A stretch of DNA of 64,000 bases. Source: CAZSAT01 sp964604675 (lineage in GTDB: Bacteria; Myxococcota_A; UBA796; CAJQPC01). Position 1 is the first letter of the stretch. Each line of letters starts with the position of its first letter. The stretch is taken from assembly GCA_964604675.1 (NCBI GenBank), contig CAZSAT010000006.1, positions 38,811 through 102,810 on the forward strand, in the 5' to 3' direction. Below, piece by piece: positions 1-9,612 of this stretch. A program made the translations under genes and the position numbers. The notes under the pieces are model-generated. The model ran no database searches. It had not been told where the DNA came from and saw nothing but the letters and a program-made list of their open reading frames with translations.

Positions 1-688
1 GCCCGTCCGGCAGGATCATGCGCATCTCGAGCCGGGCGCCCGCGATGGCATGAGGGAGGCGCATCTCCCCGCCGAGCAGGTGCTCGAGGTGCCGCTGGAG
101 GGTGCCGCCGTCGTGGAAGATCACGGTCAACGTGCCGTTGTCCGGCCCGATCACCTCGAGGCCGGTGCGATCGCTGGAAGGACCGACCGACGGGGTGGAC
201 GGGAGATCGGTGACGGGATCCTCGTCGTCCTCCCCGAGCTCCGCGCGCACCGTGAGGCTGTCCTGCAGGGCGCGCTGCAGCGAGTCCCGCCCCGCGGTCT
301 TCCGGGCCTCGATGTAGGTGTCGACGTCCGACGAGGCGGAGGTCCCCTCGCGGCCCATCCAGCTGGCCGGATCCACGGTGTGGCCGCCGTCGCTCACGGT
401 CTCCATCCAAGCCTGGAAGCGCTCGAGCGCCTGGAGGTCCATCTCCTTGCGCAGGCACACCAGCACCGGAGTCTCTCCCGCCATGCGCTTCTGCTGGACC
501 ACGGCGGTCATCGACAGCTTGCCCGGCAGCCCCTCCACGCCCAGCTGCAGGGCGAGCTCGTCGTCCTCCTCGATCACCAGCTCGGACCGGATCTGGATCC
601 GGGTCTCGTCCGCCCAATCCGCGAGTCCGAGACCGACCGCGCCACCCGGCGTACGGATCGCGACTTCTGCTTTGAGAGGAATCTTCAA
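1..688 (-). CDS. Hypothetical protein, possible PilZ-like C-terminal part; 3' end beyond the window edge
   Basis: I do not firmly recognise this gene. About 229 residues are visible, read leftwards from a TTG at 688 until the sequence ends. No ATG or GTG lies in frame between the upstream in-frame TAG (734-736, also the pheT stop) and this TTG, so TTG is the only plausible start unless the gene begins internally near residue 57. There is no signal peptide. Residues 1-110 are mixed alpha/beta, followed by an acidic Ser/Pro-rich linker (about 155-180). The last visible part (GTLTVIFHDGG, then LLGGEMRLPH and MRMILPDG) loosely follows the spacing of the PilZ-like domain common in myxobacteria (start-of-strand, 'GG-x-F/R', 'L-x-L-x-DG'), which would suggest cyclic-di-GMP-related signalling. 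That is inference only. It lies 45 bases downstream of pheT and could be cotranscribed with it. Confidence 0.55.
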   Translation of the reverse strand, partial: MKIPLKAEVAIRTPGGAVGLGLADWADETRIQIRSELVIEEDDELALQLGVEGLPGKLSMTAVVQQKRMAGETPVLVCLRKEMDLQALERFQAWMETVSDGGHTVDPASWMGREGTSASSDVDTYIEARKTAGRDSLQRALQDSLTVRAELGEDDEDPVTDLPSTPSVGPSSDRTGLEVIGPDNGTLTVIFHDGGTLQRHLEHLLGGEMRLPHAIAGARLEMRMILPDG

Positions 689-733
689 GGGGCTTGCTCT
701 CGTCCCCCCACGACGACCTCGATCGAGTCTACC

Positions 734-2814
734 CTAGACCCGTTGGCGAGCGCGAGCACCGAAGGCCGCATGGACCGCCCCTACCAGCCCCTCGGTGGCT
801 GCGTTGACGTCGTCGGTGCTTCGGCTGCCGTCGTCGTTCCGCCAGTGGAGCGCGAAGGTGATGGCGACGAGCGGCTCGTGGTCGTCATCGTGGCCCTCGT
901 AGCGGTCCACGATCTCGACGGCATGGAGCCAGGGCGGCGCCGCTTGCCGGAGCACGGCCGCGACCTGTCCGGCGGACAACTTGGGCGCGAGAGCGAACGC
1001 GACGCTCCGAACGCTGGGGGGTCTTGGGGGCGGGAGGACCGTGTCGGGCCGCTCGCCGGCGTCGGTGAGCCGATCGCCGCCGAGCTCGAGGTAGACCGGC
1101 GGCGCCCGCTTCAACCCGAAGGCCTTGACCAGCCGCGGGTGGACCTCACCGAGGAGGCCGACCTGGACATCACCACAGAGCACGGTGGCCTGGCGACCGT
1201 CGTGCAGCAGCGAGGACAAGGGGGCCTCGGGGTCCATCGGACCGAGCCGAAGCGGCAGCGAGAGCTCCACGGCGATCTCTTCGAGCAGGCCCTTCAGCAG
1301 CCACACGTCGCTCGTGCGAGCCGCGCCGGCCCACGTCGTGGGGGCGCTGAGCCCTGACGCCACGACCCAGAGCACGGAACGTTCGGAGCAGACACCGTTG
1401 CTGGAGGCGGGCTCCGGATGGAACGTTCGGGTCCACTCGAAGGCGCGGACGTCGTAGACCTTCTGGCGGTGGTTCTGCTCCACCAGCTCGAGGGCCTGGC
1501 CGAGGCAGTCGTTCTTCAACAGGGTGAAGGCCTTGTCCTCGGCGTTCTGGGTCTCGACGTGGTGGAACAAGGGATGCCCTGGTTCGACGCCGAGTCGGCT
1601 GCGGAGCGACTTGGCGTGGAAGCCGTTGGTCACCACCTCGTAGAAGCCCGCGCCCAACAGGACCTCTTCGACCCGCGCCCGGCCCGACTGCTGGGCGGTG
1701 GGCAGCACCCCCGGCGCCACCGGCAGGCAGGCGGGAAGCTCGTTGTAGCCAAGGCTCTTCGCCAGCTCCTCGTAGAGGTCCTCGGGGTGCTCGACGTCCC
1801 AGAGGCGATGGGGCGGGACGCGGAAGACCGGTCGATCCGGCTCGCCCCCGCCCACCGTCTCGAAGCCGTACCGAGCGAGGCGTTGGCGGACCTGATCGTC
1901 GGTCAGGGGCACCTGGAAGTACGCGGCGGCGAGCCCGAGATCGACGCACACGTCGCGCCGCGGATCGACCCAGCTCCCCACGCGGCCGGTCGGGCCCGTG
2001 AGCGTGGCCGCGGCGTGTTGTTGGAGCAGCCAGGCCACGCGCGCGGCGCCGTCCACGGCGAGGCTGGGGTCGCTCCCGCGCTCGAAGCGGGCGGACGAGT
2101 CGGTCGCGAGGCCCATCGCCCGCGCGGTCTTCCGCACGCTGACGGGGTCGAAGCAGGCCGACTCGATGAGCACGCGGGTGGTGGCGTCGGTGACCTTGGA
2201 GTCCTCGCAGCCGATCACGCCCGCGACGGCGAGGATGCGTTCGTCGTCGGCGATGACGATGCTGTCGGCGGGCACCGCGCGCGGGCCCTCTTCGAACAGC
2301 GGCCAGGCCTGCTCGCCGGGCCGTGACAGCCTCACGGTGACGCCGCCTACGATGGTGTCGGCGTCGAACACGTGCGTGGGCTGGCCGATCTCGTGGTTGA
2401 CCAGGTTGGTGGCGTCGACCGCCGGCGACACGCTGTGCACGCCGGAGGCCTCCAGCCGCCCCAGCAGCGCACCCTCGAAGGCGCCTTGCCCGAGGTCCAT
2501 GGGCGTGAGGGTGTAGACGAGGCAGAGGTCGGTGTGGGAGGCCAGCCGCACCGGCGCCTCGCCGACCCGCAGGGGGAGCGTCTCGACGCCGCCGACCACG
2601 CCGCCGATGCGCCCGGAGCACTCGCGCGCCACGCCCTGGAGGCAGTGGTGGTCGCCGCGGTTGGCGAGCAGCTCGACGGTGAACAGGGTGCCGAGCTCGG
2701 GGTCGTGCTCGACCCGCTTGACCTCGACGCCCACGTCGTCGAGCAAGGCCCTCAGCGCGGTGTCGTCGCTCGGGAGCGAGGGCAGGAAGGCCCTCAAGTC
2801 AGCGGCTGCGCACC

Positions 2815-2818
<4 letters not shown>
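734..2818 (-). CDS. pheT: Phenylalanyl-tRNA synthetase beta subunit, lacking the EMAPII tRNA-binding domain
   Basis: Beta chain of the cytoplasmic (alpha-beta)2 enzyme that charges tRNA-Phe. Start is the ATG at 2818, overlapping the pheS stop by four bases (ATGA). The 694 residues are about 100 shorter than the usual bacterial protein. The first 40 residues match the normal N terminus, but the EMAPII/OB-type tRNA-binding domain that normally follows is missing, and the chain passes straight to the NRGDHHCLQGVARE segment (about 53-66) that leads into B3/B4. The B3/B4 editing region is recognisable by DATNLVNHEIGQPTHVFD (135-152), and the later SARFERGSDP (242-251) is a family hallmark. The C-terminal about 100 residues form the ferredoxin-fold anticodon-binding (FDX-ACB) domain. 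Function follows from the family and the pheS neighbour; the missing domain is seen directly. Confidence 0.95.
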
Positions 2819-3852
<1,034 letters not shown>

Positions 3853-3881
3853 CATCACTCCAGGACCCGGGTCCTATCCGG

Positions 3882-3887
3882 TAGGGT
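3882..3887 (+). promoter_or_regulatory. Predicted leaderless -10 element (TAGGGT) for the ferredoxin gene
   Basis: TAGGGT begins exactly 12 bases before the GTG at 3894, the spacing expected if transcription starts at the first base of the start codon. No clear -35 is visible. The same arrangement recurs before several other genes in this window. There is a weak AGGG within the hexamer that could alternatively act as a ribosome binding site. Confidence 0.45.
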
Positions 3888-3893
3888 CTGTTG

Positions 3894-4172
3894 GTGCCGC
3901 GTGTGCGCTTCCAGCCCTCCGGGGTCGAGGTCGAGGTCGAGCTCGGCACCACGCTCTACCGGGCGGCCCGCCGTGCGGGGCTGGCGGTCGCGACGGCGTG
4001 CCGCGAGGAGGGCTGGTGTGGTCGCTGCGGCCTCCGGGCGCACGGTGACCTCAGCGCCGAGAGGCCCGACGAGCGCCGGGTGAAGGCGGATCAACGGGTC
4101 GACGACGCGCTTCGGCTGTCCTGCGTGGCCCGTGTGCTCGGCGACGTGGAGGCGACCGCCGACTACTGGTAG
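3894..4172 (+). CDS. 2Fe-2S ferredoxin
   Basis: A 92-residue plant-type (beta-grasp) ferredoxin, an electron carrier in the cytoplasm. The cysteine pattern is C36-x5-C42-x2-C45-x31-C77 (ACREEGWCGRC ... RLSCVAR), which fits a single [2Fe-2S] cluster with the usual spacing. The start is the GTG at 3894; a TTG three bases earlier is an alternative. It has a short C-terminal tail with no extra domain. The gene is divergent from pheS and convergent with the channel gene (one base between stops). Nothing nearby identifies its redox partner. Compared with typical members it is compact but complete. Confidence 0.85.
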   Translation: MPRVRFQPSGVEVEVELGTTLYRAARRAGLAVATACREEGWCGRCGLRAHGDLSAERPDERRVKADQRVDDALRLSCVARVLGDVEATADYW

Positions 4173-4173
4173 A

Positions 4174-6339
4174 TCAGGCCTGGGCCTCTGCGGTGGGATC
4201 CGGTTCGGTGTCGTGGAACCGGTCGAGGTCGATCATCAGGCGGCCGTCGGGCAGCTCCGAGATGACGTCCGCGTACCGGTGCCCGATCTTGAAGTCCTCG
4301 GCGTAGTAGATGTGCCGCGAGTAGGTGGTCTGTCCGTAGGTGCCGTCGTGTCCGGTCAGGGTGACGGTCAGGGCAACCATGCCGCCGCTCCCGAGCGAGC
4401 AGCCGAACAACGGGCTCTCCTCGTCGATGACGTGCAGCATGGTCCACGACAACATGAACAGCGGCATCTTGTCGCGCTCGAGCTCGAGGTCGTGCAGGCG
4501 CCGCATGTGGTGGCCCTCGGCGGAGATCTCCTCCACGACGATGCTGACCCGCGCCTCGGCGTCGACCACCTCGTTGCCTCGGGCGTTGGCGACGCGGAGC
4601 ATCAGGGTGCGCGCGCCGTGGCGGGTGGTGATGATCGGGTGCTCGGCGAAGAGCACGCTCGCCTGCGGACGACTGGCCTTGGCGAACATCAAGCCGGTGG
4701 CCATGGCCGCGAAGAAGATGCCCACGGCGGACTCGATGGCGACCAGGGTGTCGCCGTACTCGTTTCCCGGCGTGAGCGCGCCGTAGCCGATGGTCGAGAG
4801 CGTCTGCACCGAGAAGGAGAAGGCCGCGCGGAAGCTGCCGTCGCCGCTGAAGCTCCCGGGGTCGAGCATGAACAGACCGGCGAAGACCACGTTCAGGAAG
4901 AGGTAGATGAAGCCGAAGCTGGCCAAGAGCCGGGTCCAGCTCCCCTCCATGAAGAAGAAGTAGAGGTCCTGGCGCAGCTCGGGGGGCATGCCCTTGCGCA
5001 CGGCCTGGCCGAGGTCGACGCGCTTGGGGCGCTCGGCCTTTCCGTCGATGCGTTCCTGGGCGAGGTGTGCGACGGGGGTGTGTTCGATCTCCGCGTCCTC
5101 GAAGGGCGCCATCATCATGTCGAAGAGGACCTGCCCGGCGCAGAGCGCTGCCACGAGCGCCAGGAAGGTGGACGCGTCCATCGCGCCGCCGATCTGGCCG
5201 AGGAGCAGGATGATCAGCGCTGACCCGACGCGGGCGACCACGCGGTTGCGGTCCGACAGCTGGTTGTTCTTCCGCTTGGTGACGGAGTCGATGACCGCGA
5301 CGGAGAGGAAGGTCAGGGCCAGCGTGCCGGCGAGCAGCCAGCGGTAGGGCTCGTACGCCACTTCGTGCAGGTCGAACTTGATGGCCTTCTTCACCGCCAC
5401 GCCGACGCCCGTGATGGCGAGCGTGAGCGGCAGGTGGCTGTAGAGCCAGATGGAGAAGCTGCCGCGGGTCTTCTTGAGCTCGGTGCCCGCCACGTCGTCG
5501 AAGTACATCCACCACAGCGAACAGGTGAGCAGCAGGTTGAAGAAGCCCTGAGGGAGGTACGAGATGTCGCCCTTGCCCGTGAGGTAGGTCAGCACCTTCA
5601 CGAAGCTCTCGCCCAGCACGATGATGGTGAGCAGGCCGTAGCGCTCGGAGAGGTGCTCCATGTCCAGCGGGTACCGCTCGGCGAGGGCGCGCGCGGACGG
5701 GCTCACGGGCGAGAACAGCACGCTGGCCACGGCGATGGCCCAGGTCACCCAGGCCCATGCCACCGGCAGCAAGGCGGAGAGGAAGAACAGCGAGGCGGCG
5801 ATGGTCCAGACGATGGCCCAGAAGCGGGAGTAGTCCGCGGACTCCGGCTCCTGGCGCCACGACCGGAAGTACAGCATCGCGACGATGCCGAGGGCGGTGC
5901 CGGTGGCCAGCGCGTACACCTCGTGGTGCCCGACCATGGCCTGGTGGGAGCCGATGGCCATGGTGCCGAGCGCAAACATGTTCGTGAGCACGAGCACGCG
6001 GTGCAGGAAGTCGTCGACGTCGTAGCGGTTGGCGTAGAAGGTGAAGCCGGTCCACGCGATCCAGAGCGGCACGAAGTGCAGGGCGAAGAGCCCGAAGCTG
6101 GCGAGGCTGACCGAGGGCGCGGCGTGGCAGAGCACCTCGGAGTTCGCCGCGCAGGCCACGAGGTCGTGGCACGCCTGGTCGGGGCACTTGACGTCGGAGT
6201 CACCACCGAGGAAGTCGCCGAGCTGGATGATGCCCGCCACGAAGATGAGGTCGTAGAAGAGCTCCAGCCAGGAGACCTTCTTCTCGTGCCCGTGATCGTG
6301 GACGTGGATGTGGGGCTTGTGGAACCAGCGTGAGCGCAT
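4174..6339 (-). CDS. LtrA domain fused to an inward-rectifier-type (Kir) potassium channel
   Basis: A 721-residue membrane protein with two parts that are normally separate. Residues about 22-390 match the low-temperature-requirement A (LtrA) family: a His-rich N terminus (HKPHIHVHDHGHEKK), the hallmark LELFYDLIFV (25-34), a later HLSERYGLLTIIVLGES motif, and about ten hydrophobic helices. Residues about 440-721 resemble bacterial Kir channels: a slide-helix/TM1 region (FGFIYLFLNVVFAGLFML), a pore with selectivity filter TIGYG (516-520), TM2, and a beta-rich cytoplasmic domain of about 170 residues. Potassium selectivity is known for TIGYG filters; LtrA function is poorly understood, so coupling of the halves is inference. 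The reading frame is continuous through the junction (about residues 390-440), with no stop. The ATG at 6339 has no Shine-Dalgarno but a TAAGCT 12 bases upstream. Confidence 0.88.
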   Translation of the reverse strand: MRSRWFHKPHIHVHDHGHEKKVSWLELFYDLIFVAGIIQLGDFLGGDSDVKCPDQACHDLVACAANSEVLCHAAPSVSLASFGLFALHFVPLWIAWTGFTFYANRYDVDDFLHRVLVLTNMFALGTMAIGSHQAMVGHHEVYALATGTALGIVAMLYFRSWRQEPESADYSRFWAIVWTIAASLFFLSALLPVAWAWVTWAIAVASVLFSPVSPSARALAERYPLDMEHLSERYGLLTIIVLGESFVKVLTYLTGKGDISYLPQGFFNLLLTCSLWWMYFDDVAGTELKKTRGSFSIWLYSHLPLTLAITGVGVAVKKAIKFDLHEVAYEPYRWLLAGTLALTFLSVAVIDSVTKRKNNQLSDRNRVVARVGSALIILLLGQIGGAMDASTFLALVAALCAGQVLFDMMMAPFEDAEIEHTPVAHLAQERIDGKAERPKRVDLGQAVRKGMPPELRQDLYFFFMEGSWTRLLASFGFIYLFLNVVFAGLFMLDPGSFSGDGSFRAAFSFSVQTLSTIGYGALTPGNEYGDTLVAIESAVGIFFAAMATGLMFAKASRPQASVLFAEHPIITTRHGARTLMLRVANARGNEVVDAEARVSIVVEEISAEGHHMRRLHDLELERDKMPLFMLSWTMLHVIDEESPLFGCSLGSGGMVALTVTLTGHDGTYGQTTYSRHIYYAEDFKIGHRYADVISELPDGRLMIDLDRFHDTEPDPTAEAQA

Positions 6340-6345
6340 GGGGCG

Positions 6346-6351
6346 AGCTTA
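6346..6351 (-). promoter_or_regulatory. Predicted leaderless -10 element (TAAGCT) for the LtrA-Kir gene
   Basis: On the minus strand TAAGCT (TANNNT) begins exactly 12 bases before the ATG at 6339. No Shine-Dalgarno lies between them, so the transcript is predicted to begin at the start codon. No convincing -35 is present. Confidence 0.45.
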
Positions 6352-6418
6352 TCGCTGCGCGGCCCTGGGATTCGTCCGCTGCATCACGCTAGGAGATCCC
6401 CCGCAGAGGAGGTGTGCG

Positions 6419-6697
6419 ATGTCGCCCGCCCGCGCCGCTGGCATCTTGTCCGCGTTGCTCGGCCTGGCCGCCTGGGTCTGCTTCCTGCTCGGGTGCCTGG
6501 CGACCTACATCGGCGGCCCGATCTTCGCCATGCCGCTGGTGGTGCTGTTGTCGGTGGGGGCCGTGTTGGCGGCGCTCCCGGGCCGGCGCCAGGAGATCTG
6601 GGCCGATGCCGGCCTCCCCTTGGGGCTCGGGGCGCTGTTCATGGTGGTCCTGGAGATCGGCTTCTTCGCCTTCTTCTACTTCCTGCACCACGCGTAG
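6419..6697 (+). CDS. Small three-helix membrane protein, function unknown
   Basis: Not recognised by family. The 92-residue product has three predicted transmembrane helices: about residues 6-28 (ILSALLGLAAWVCFLLGCLA), 32-50 (GPIFAMPLVVLLSVGAVLAA) and 66-90 (GLGALFMVVLEIGFFAFFYF), separated by a charged loop (GRRQEIWADAG). It ends in FLHHA. Start is the ATG at 6419, preceded by a strong AGAGGAGG eight to thirteen bases upstream. It is divergent from the LtrA-Kir gene with 79 bases between them. Composition and a strong ribosome binding site support a real gene. Nothing indicates a substrate or partner. Confidence 0.75.
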   Translation: MSPARAAGILSALLGLAAWVCFLLGCLATYIGGPIFAMPLVVLLSVGAVLAALPGRRQEIWADAGLPLGLGALFMVVLEIGFFAFFYFLHHA

Positions 6698-6901
6698 AGG
6701 CTGTCGAGGCGGGCGCCTTCAGACGAGGCGACCGCGTCCGAGATTGGGCCGAGCTGCCCGCGATCCCACCGGTCCACGATCGCCAGGAACCTGCCGCCCG
6801 GGAGACGATGTGGGCGAGCCACCACGCTGTCCAAAGTCGCGTTCGTCCGCCCCCCATGTCGTCTGCACGGGCCCACACGACCCCGTCTCCTGCGAGACGC
6901 C

Positions 6902-7966
6902 CTAGACCTTGTCCTCGGTCTCCTTCCAGCTGCCCATCAGGTGGGCCTGGGCCTGCTCGGCGCTCATCTGATCGGCCGCCGGGGCGTAGTCCTCGAAGAA
7001 CGGAGCGACGTCCGTGCCGCGCACCTTCCATCGGAGCAGCAGGAAGTTCATGTAGTGCTCGGGGTAGCGCAGCACCCAGTCCGCGAAGACGTCGACGAAG
7101 GCCTGCATGTTGACGTGCATCTCGTCGGCGCGGCTCTTCCGCTTCTGGTAGTCGAGCGCCGGCGTGACCACGATGCGGTGCTTCAGCGCGCCGGGCTCCC
7201 GCACCACGAAGGTGGGAAGGATCGCCGCGCCCGTCTTCCGAGCAAGCTGGATGGGCTGCACCGAGAGGTTGCAGCGCCGGGCGAGGAACTGGACCTGTGT
7301 CCAGCGCTTGCCGCCACCGCCGTCGAAGGCCAGCCCGAGCAGCTCGTTCTGTTGCAGGCACTCGAAGGCGGGGCGAAGGAACTTGAAGACGTTGATGTGC
7401 TGCACGGGCAGCCGCTGCTCCAGCTCCCAGCGGCGAGCGAGCACCAGCTCCCAGAGGCGCGTGGTGCGCGTGTCGCGGAGGATGTCGGCCCAGACCGGAG
7501 GTGGCGCGGAGAGCTGCGACATCGGGTAGCCCTTGTGCCCGAGCGCCGGCATGATCATCTGGTTGGCCCCGAAGTGGCCGATGAGCACGATGGCGCCCTT
7601 GCCGCGGCTCCGCGCGGCCTCGAGGTGCTCCTGCCCCTCGAGGTCGCACACGGCGTCGATGGTGCGGGGGGTGAGGTGGCTGTAGCGCAGCACCTCCAGC
7701 TCGTTGAACATCATCTGGCGGTAGGCATCGCGCAGGATGCCCGCGTCGTCGCGGGGGAGGGGGCGGTCGCCGACGAGCAGGTGCAGCTCTTCGAGGGCCT
7801 TCGCCGCTTCGGCCTGGGAGGCCAGCCGGACCGCATCGCCGCCGGCCTGGGCCGCCTTCAACAGGGCGCGTCTCGGCAGGCGCGCGACGGCGGCCTGCCC
7901 GGGGTAGTAGATGCCCAGTCCGCCCAGGTCCTTGACGAGCAGGCTGGCCTTGCGGGCGAAGCTCAC
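6902..7966 (-). CDS. Lysophospholipid/lauroyl acyltransferase-family protein (LpxL/HtrB-like fold)
   Basis: A 354-residue acyltransferase-like protein. Its start is a GTG at 7966 that overlaps the stop of the upstream acyl-CoA ligase by four bases (GTGA), so the two are translationally coupled. The family signature region GAIVLIGHFGANQMIMPALG (about 125-144) corresponds to the LpxL 'GHFGNWE' motif, with the catalytic His at 131. Where LpxL-type enzymes carry an acidic residue at H+5, this protein has Gln. Downstream FDGGGGKRWTQVQFLARRC and PTFVVREPGALKHRIVV follow the family layout. Such enzymes transfer acyl chains from acyl carriers to glycolipid or lysolipid acceptors at the inner membrane. 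With an acyl-activating ligase in the same operon, it probably acylates a specialised lipid. The acceptor cannot be told from sequence. Confidence 0.8.
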   Translation of the reverse strand: MSFARKASLLVKDLGGLGIYYPGQAAVARLPRRALLKAAQAGGDAVRLASQAEAAKALEELHLLVGDRPLPRDDAGILRDAYRQMMFNELEVLRYSHLTPRTIDAVCDLEGQEHLEAARSRGKGAIVLIGHFGANQMIMPALGHKGYPMSQLSAPPPVWADILRDTRTTRLWELVLARRWELEQRLPVQHINVFKFLRPAFECLQQNELLGLAFDGGGGKRWTQVQFLARRCNLSVQPIQLARKTGAAILPTFVVREPGALKHRIVVTPALDYQKRKSRADEMHVNMQAFVDVFADWVLRYPEHYMNFLLLRWKVRGTDVAPFFEDYAPAADQMSAEQAQAHLMGSWKETEDKV

Positions 7967-9531
7967 GCGGACGACCGCTCGTCTCGCCGGGCGTCGGGGG
8001 GCACCGCCACGGTGGCCCGCTTGTCGATCTTGCCGTTGGGCAGCTTCGGGATCTCGAGCCAGAACTCGATGATGCGCGGCACCTGGTACACGGCGAGCCG
8101 GTCGCGGCAGTAGCTCTTGAGCTTCTTCACCGTGAGCGTGGAGCCCGCGTGGCACTCGACCACGGCGCGGGGGATCTCGCCGCGGATGCGCTCCTCGGCT
8201 CGCACGACGACCACGTCGCGCACCTCGGGGTGGTCCTTGATGACCTTCTCGATCTCCAGGGGGTAGACCCGGATGCCGCCGACCTTGAGCATCTCGCTCT
8301 TGCGGCCCACGAAGGCCACGAAGCCGTCGTCGGTCCACTGGCAGAGATCGGAGGTGTAGTACCAACCGCCGCGGAAGGCGGCCATGGTCTCCTCGGGCAT
8401 GTTGTAGTAGCCGTCGGCAACCGCCGGGCCCCGGATGACGAGCTCGCCGGCCTCGCCGGGCCCACAGTCGCGGCCGTGGGCGTCGACGATGCGCACCTCG
8501 TAGCCGTTGACCGGCCGCCCCGTGCAACCGGGACGACGAGCACGGTCCGGGCGCATGGCCAAGGCCACACCGGTGGCTTCGGTGCAGCCCCAGACGGGCA
8601 TGAAGCCTGCGCCGAACTTCGCTTCCATGCGCTCGAGCATGTCGGCGCTCACCCAGGCGCCGCCGCTCTCGAGCACGGTGAGCGTGCTGAGGTCGACATC
8701 GCCCGCGTCGACGTGGTCGAGCAACATCTCGTAGAAGCTGGGAACCGCCATCATCCACGTCACCCGGTAGCGCTCGATGGTCTCGGCGATGACGCGCGGC
8801 GACAGGCTGTCCTGGATCACGAAGGTGCCACCGCAGAGCAGGCTCCGGTTGAACAGCTCGTGGGGGTGGGCGAAGACCGAGAACATGCCGAGGAAGACGG
8901 TGTCCTCGTGGAAGCCGAGGCCTTCGACGTCGCGGTCGAAGGCGGTGAGGGCGTTGAAGAGCACGTTGAAGTGGCTCGTGATGGCGCCCTTGGGGCGGCC
9001 CGTCGTGCCGGAGGTGTAGTTCAGGTAGACGGGCGCGTGCGCGTCGATCTCCACGGCGGGGAGCGCGACGTCCAGGTCGTCCGCGTCCCCGTAGCAGGTC
9101 TCGCCGTGCTTCCCGCGCTCGCCGACGTAGACGATCTTCCTGGGATCGTTCAGCTGCGGCAGGAGCTGCTTGAGCAGGTTGTCGAAGCCTCGCTCGACCA
9201 GGACCGCCTGGATGTCGGCGGTCTGGAACTGGTTCCGGATGTGGTCCGGGTGGAGCTTGAAGTTGACGGGCGCGTAGATCGCGCCGATGCGGGCGCAGGC
9301 CAGGAAGCCCGTGACCACCTCGGGACGCTTGTTGATGATGAACGCGACCACGTCGCCCTTCTGGATGCCGACCGTGTGCATCAGGGTGGCCAGGCGGTCG
9401 ACCTCGGCGTCCAGCTCCGACCAGCTCAGGCTCCGGGTGTCGGAGAGCAGCGCGGGATGGTCGGGCTTCCGGGCGGCCTGGTAGCGCAGGACCTCGCCGA
9501 GGGGGAGCTGGCTCAGGGCCTCGAGCGTCAT
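7963..9531 (-). CDS. AMP-dependent acyl-CoA synthetase/ligase
   Basis: A 522-residue member of the ANL (acyl-CoA synthetase) superfamily, which adenylates a carboxylic acid and transfers it to CoA or a carrier protein. Start is the ATG at 9531 with GGAGG five bases upstream; a longer frame to 9591 would run over the promoter and is rejected. The core shows the P-loop-like A3 motif YTSGTTGRPKG (172-182), the A5 region WGCTEATG, A7 YYTSDLCQW, A8 VGRKSEMLKVGGIRVYPLEIE and the C-terminal LPNGKIDK with the catalytic Lys. It resembles long-chain fatty acid or aryl acid ligases; the substrate is not certain. It is coupled to the acyltransferase gene downstream, suggesting it activates the acyl group for that enzyme. 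Confidence 0.9.
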   Translation of the reverse strand: MTLEALSQLPLGEVLRYQAARKPDHPALLSDTRSLSWSELDAEVDRLATLMHTVGIQKGDVVAFIINKRPEVVTGFLACARIGAIYAPVNFKLHPDHIRNQFQTADIQAVLVERGFDNLLKQLLPQLNDPRKIVYVGERGKHGETCYGDADDLDVALPAVEIDAHAPVYLNYTSGTTGRPKGAITSHFNVLFNALTAFDRDVEGLGFHEDTVFLGMFSVFAHPHELFNRSLLCGGTFVIQDSLSPRVIAETIERYRVTWMMAVPSFYEMLLDHVDAGDVDLSTLTVLESGGAWVSADMLERMEAKFGAGFMPVWGCTEATGVALAMRPDRARRPGCTGRPVNGYEVRIVDAHGRDCGPGEAGELVIRGPAVADGYYNMPEETMAAFRGGWYYTSDLCQWTDDGFVAFVGRKSEMLKVGGIRVYPLEIEKVIKDHPEVRDVVVVRAEERIRGEIPRAVVECHAGSTLTVKKLKSYCRDRLAVYQVPRIIEFWLEIPKLPNGKIDKRATVAVPPDARRDERSSA

Positions 9532-9570
9532 CGGACCTCCACCCCTCGCGGGGCGCGGGAAGGGCCGACA

Positions 9571-9599
9571 CGGGTACCGTCGAACGGCCACAACGTCAA
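9571..9599 (-). promoter_or_regulatory. Candidate sigma70-type promoter of the ligase/acyltransferase operon
   Basis: On the minus strand TTGACG (9594-9599) is followed after 17 bases by TACCCG (9571-9576). The -35 is close to consensus and the spacing is ideal, but the -10 matches only in TA. It sits about 40 bases before the ATG at 9531, leaving room for the observed GGAGG. Confidence 0.35.
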
Positions 9600-9612
9600 T
9601 CGCCGAGCGTGT

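Noticed and set aside
4172..4174. Terminator between the ferredoxin and channel genes
   Set aside because: Only one base separates the stops and no hairpin is visible there.
6676..6876. Minus-strand frame of 66 codons ending DSLYAWCRK
   Set aside because: The composition is protein-like, but it overlaps the end of the small membrane protein gene, has no ribosome binding site or -10 hexamer, and no family match. I see nothing else in 6698-6901. It could be a gene remnant.
9532..9591. Longer start (9591) for the acyl-CoA ligase
   Set aside because: The extension is Arg/Pro-rich and covers a candidate promoter. The ATG at 9531 has an ideal GGAGG.
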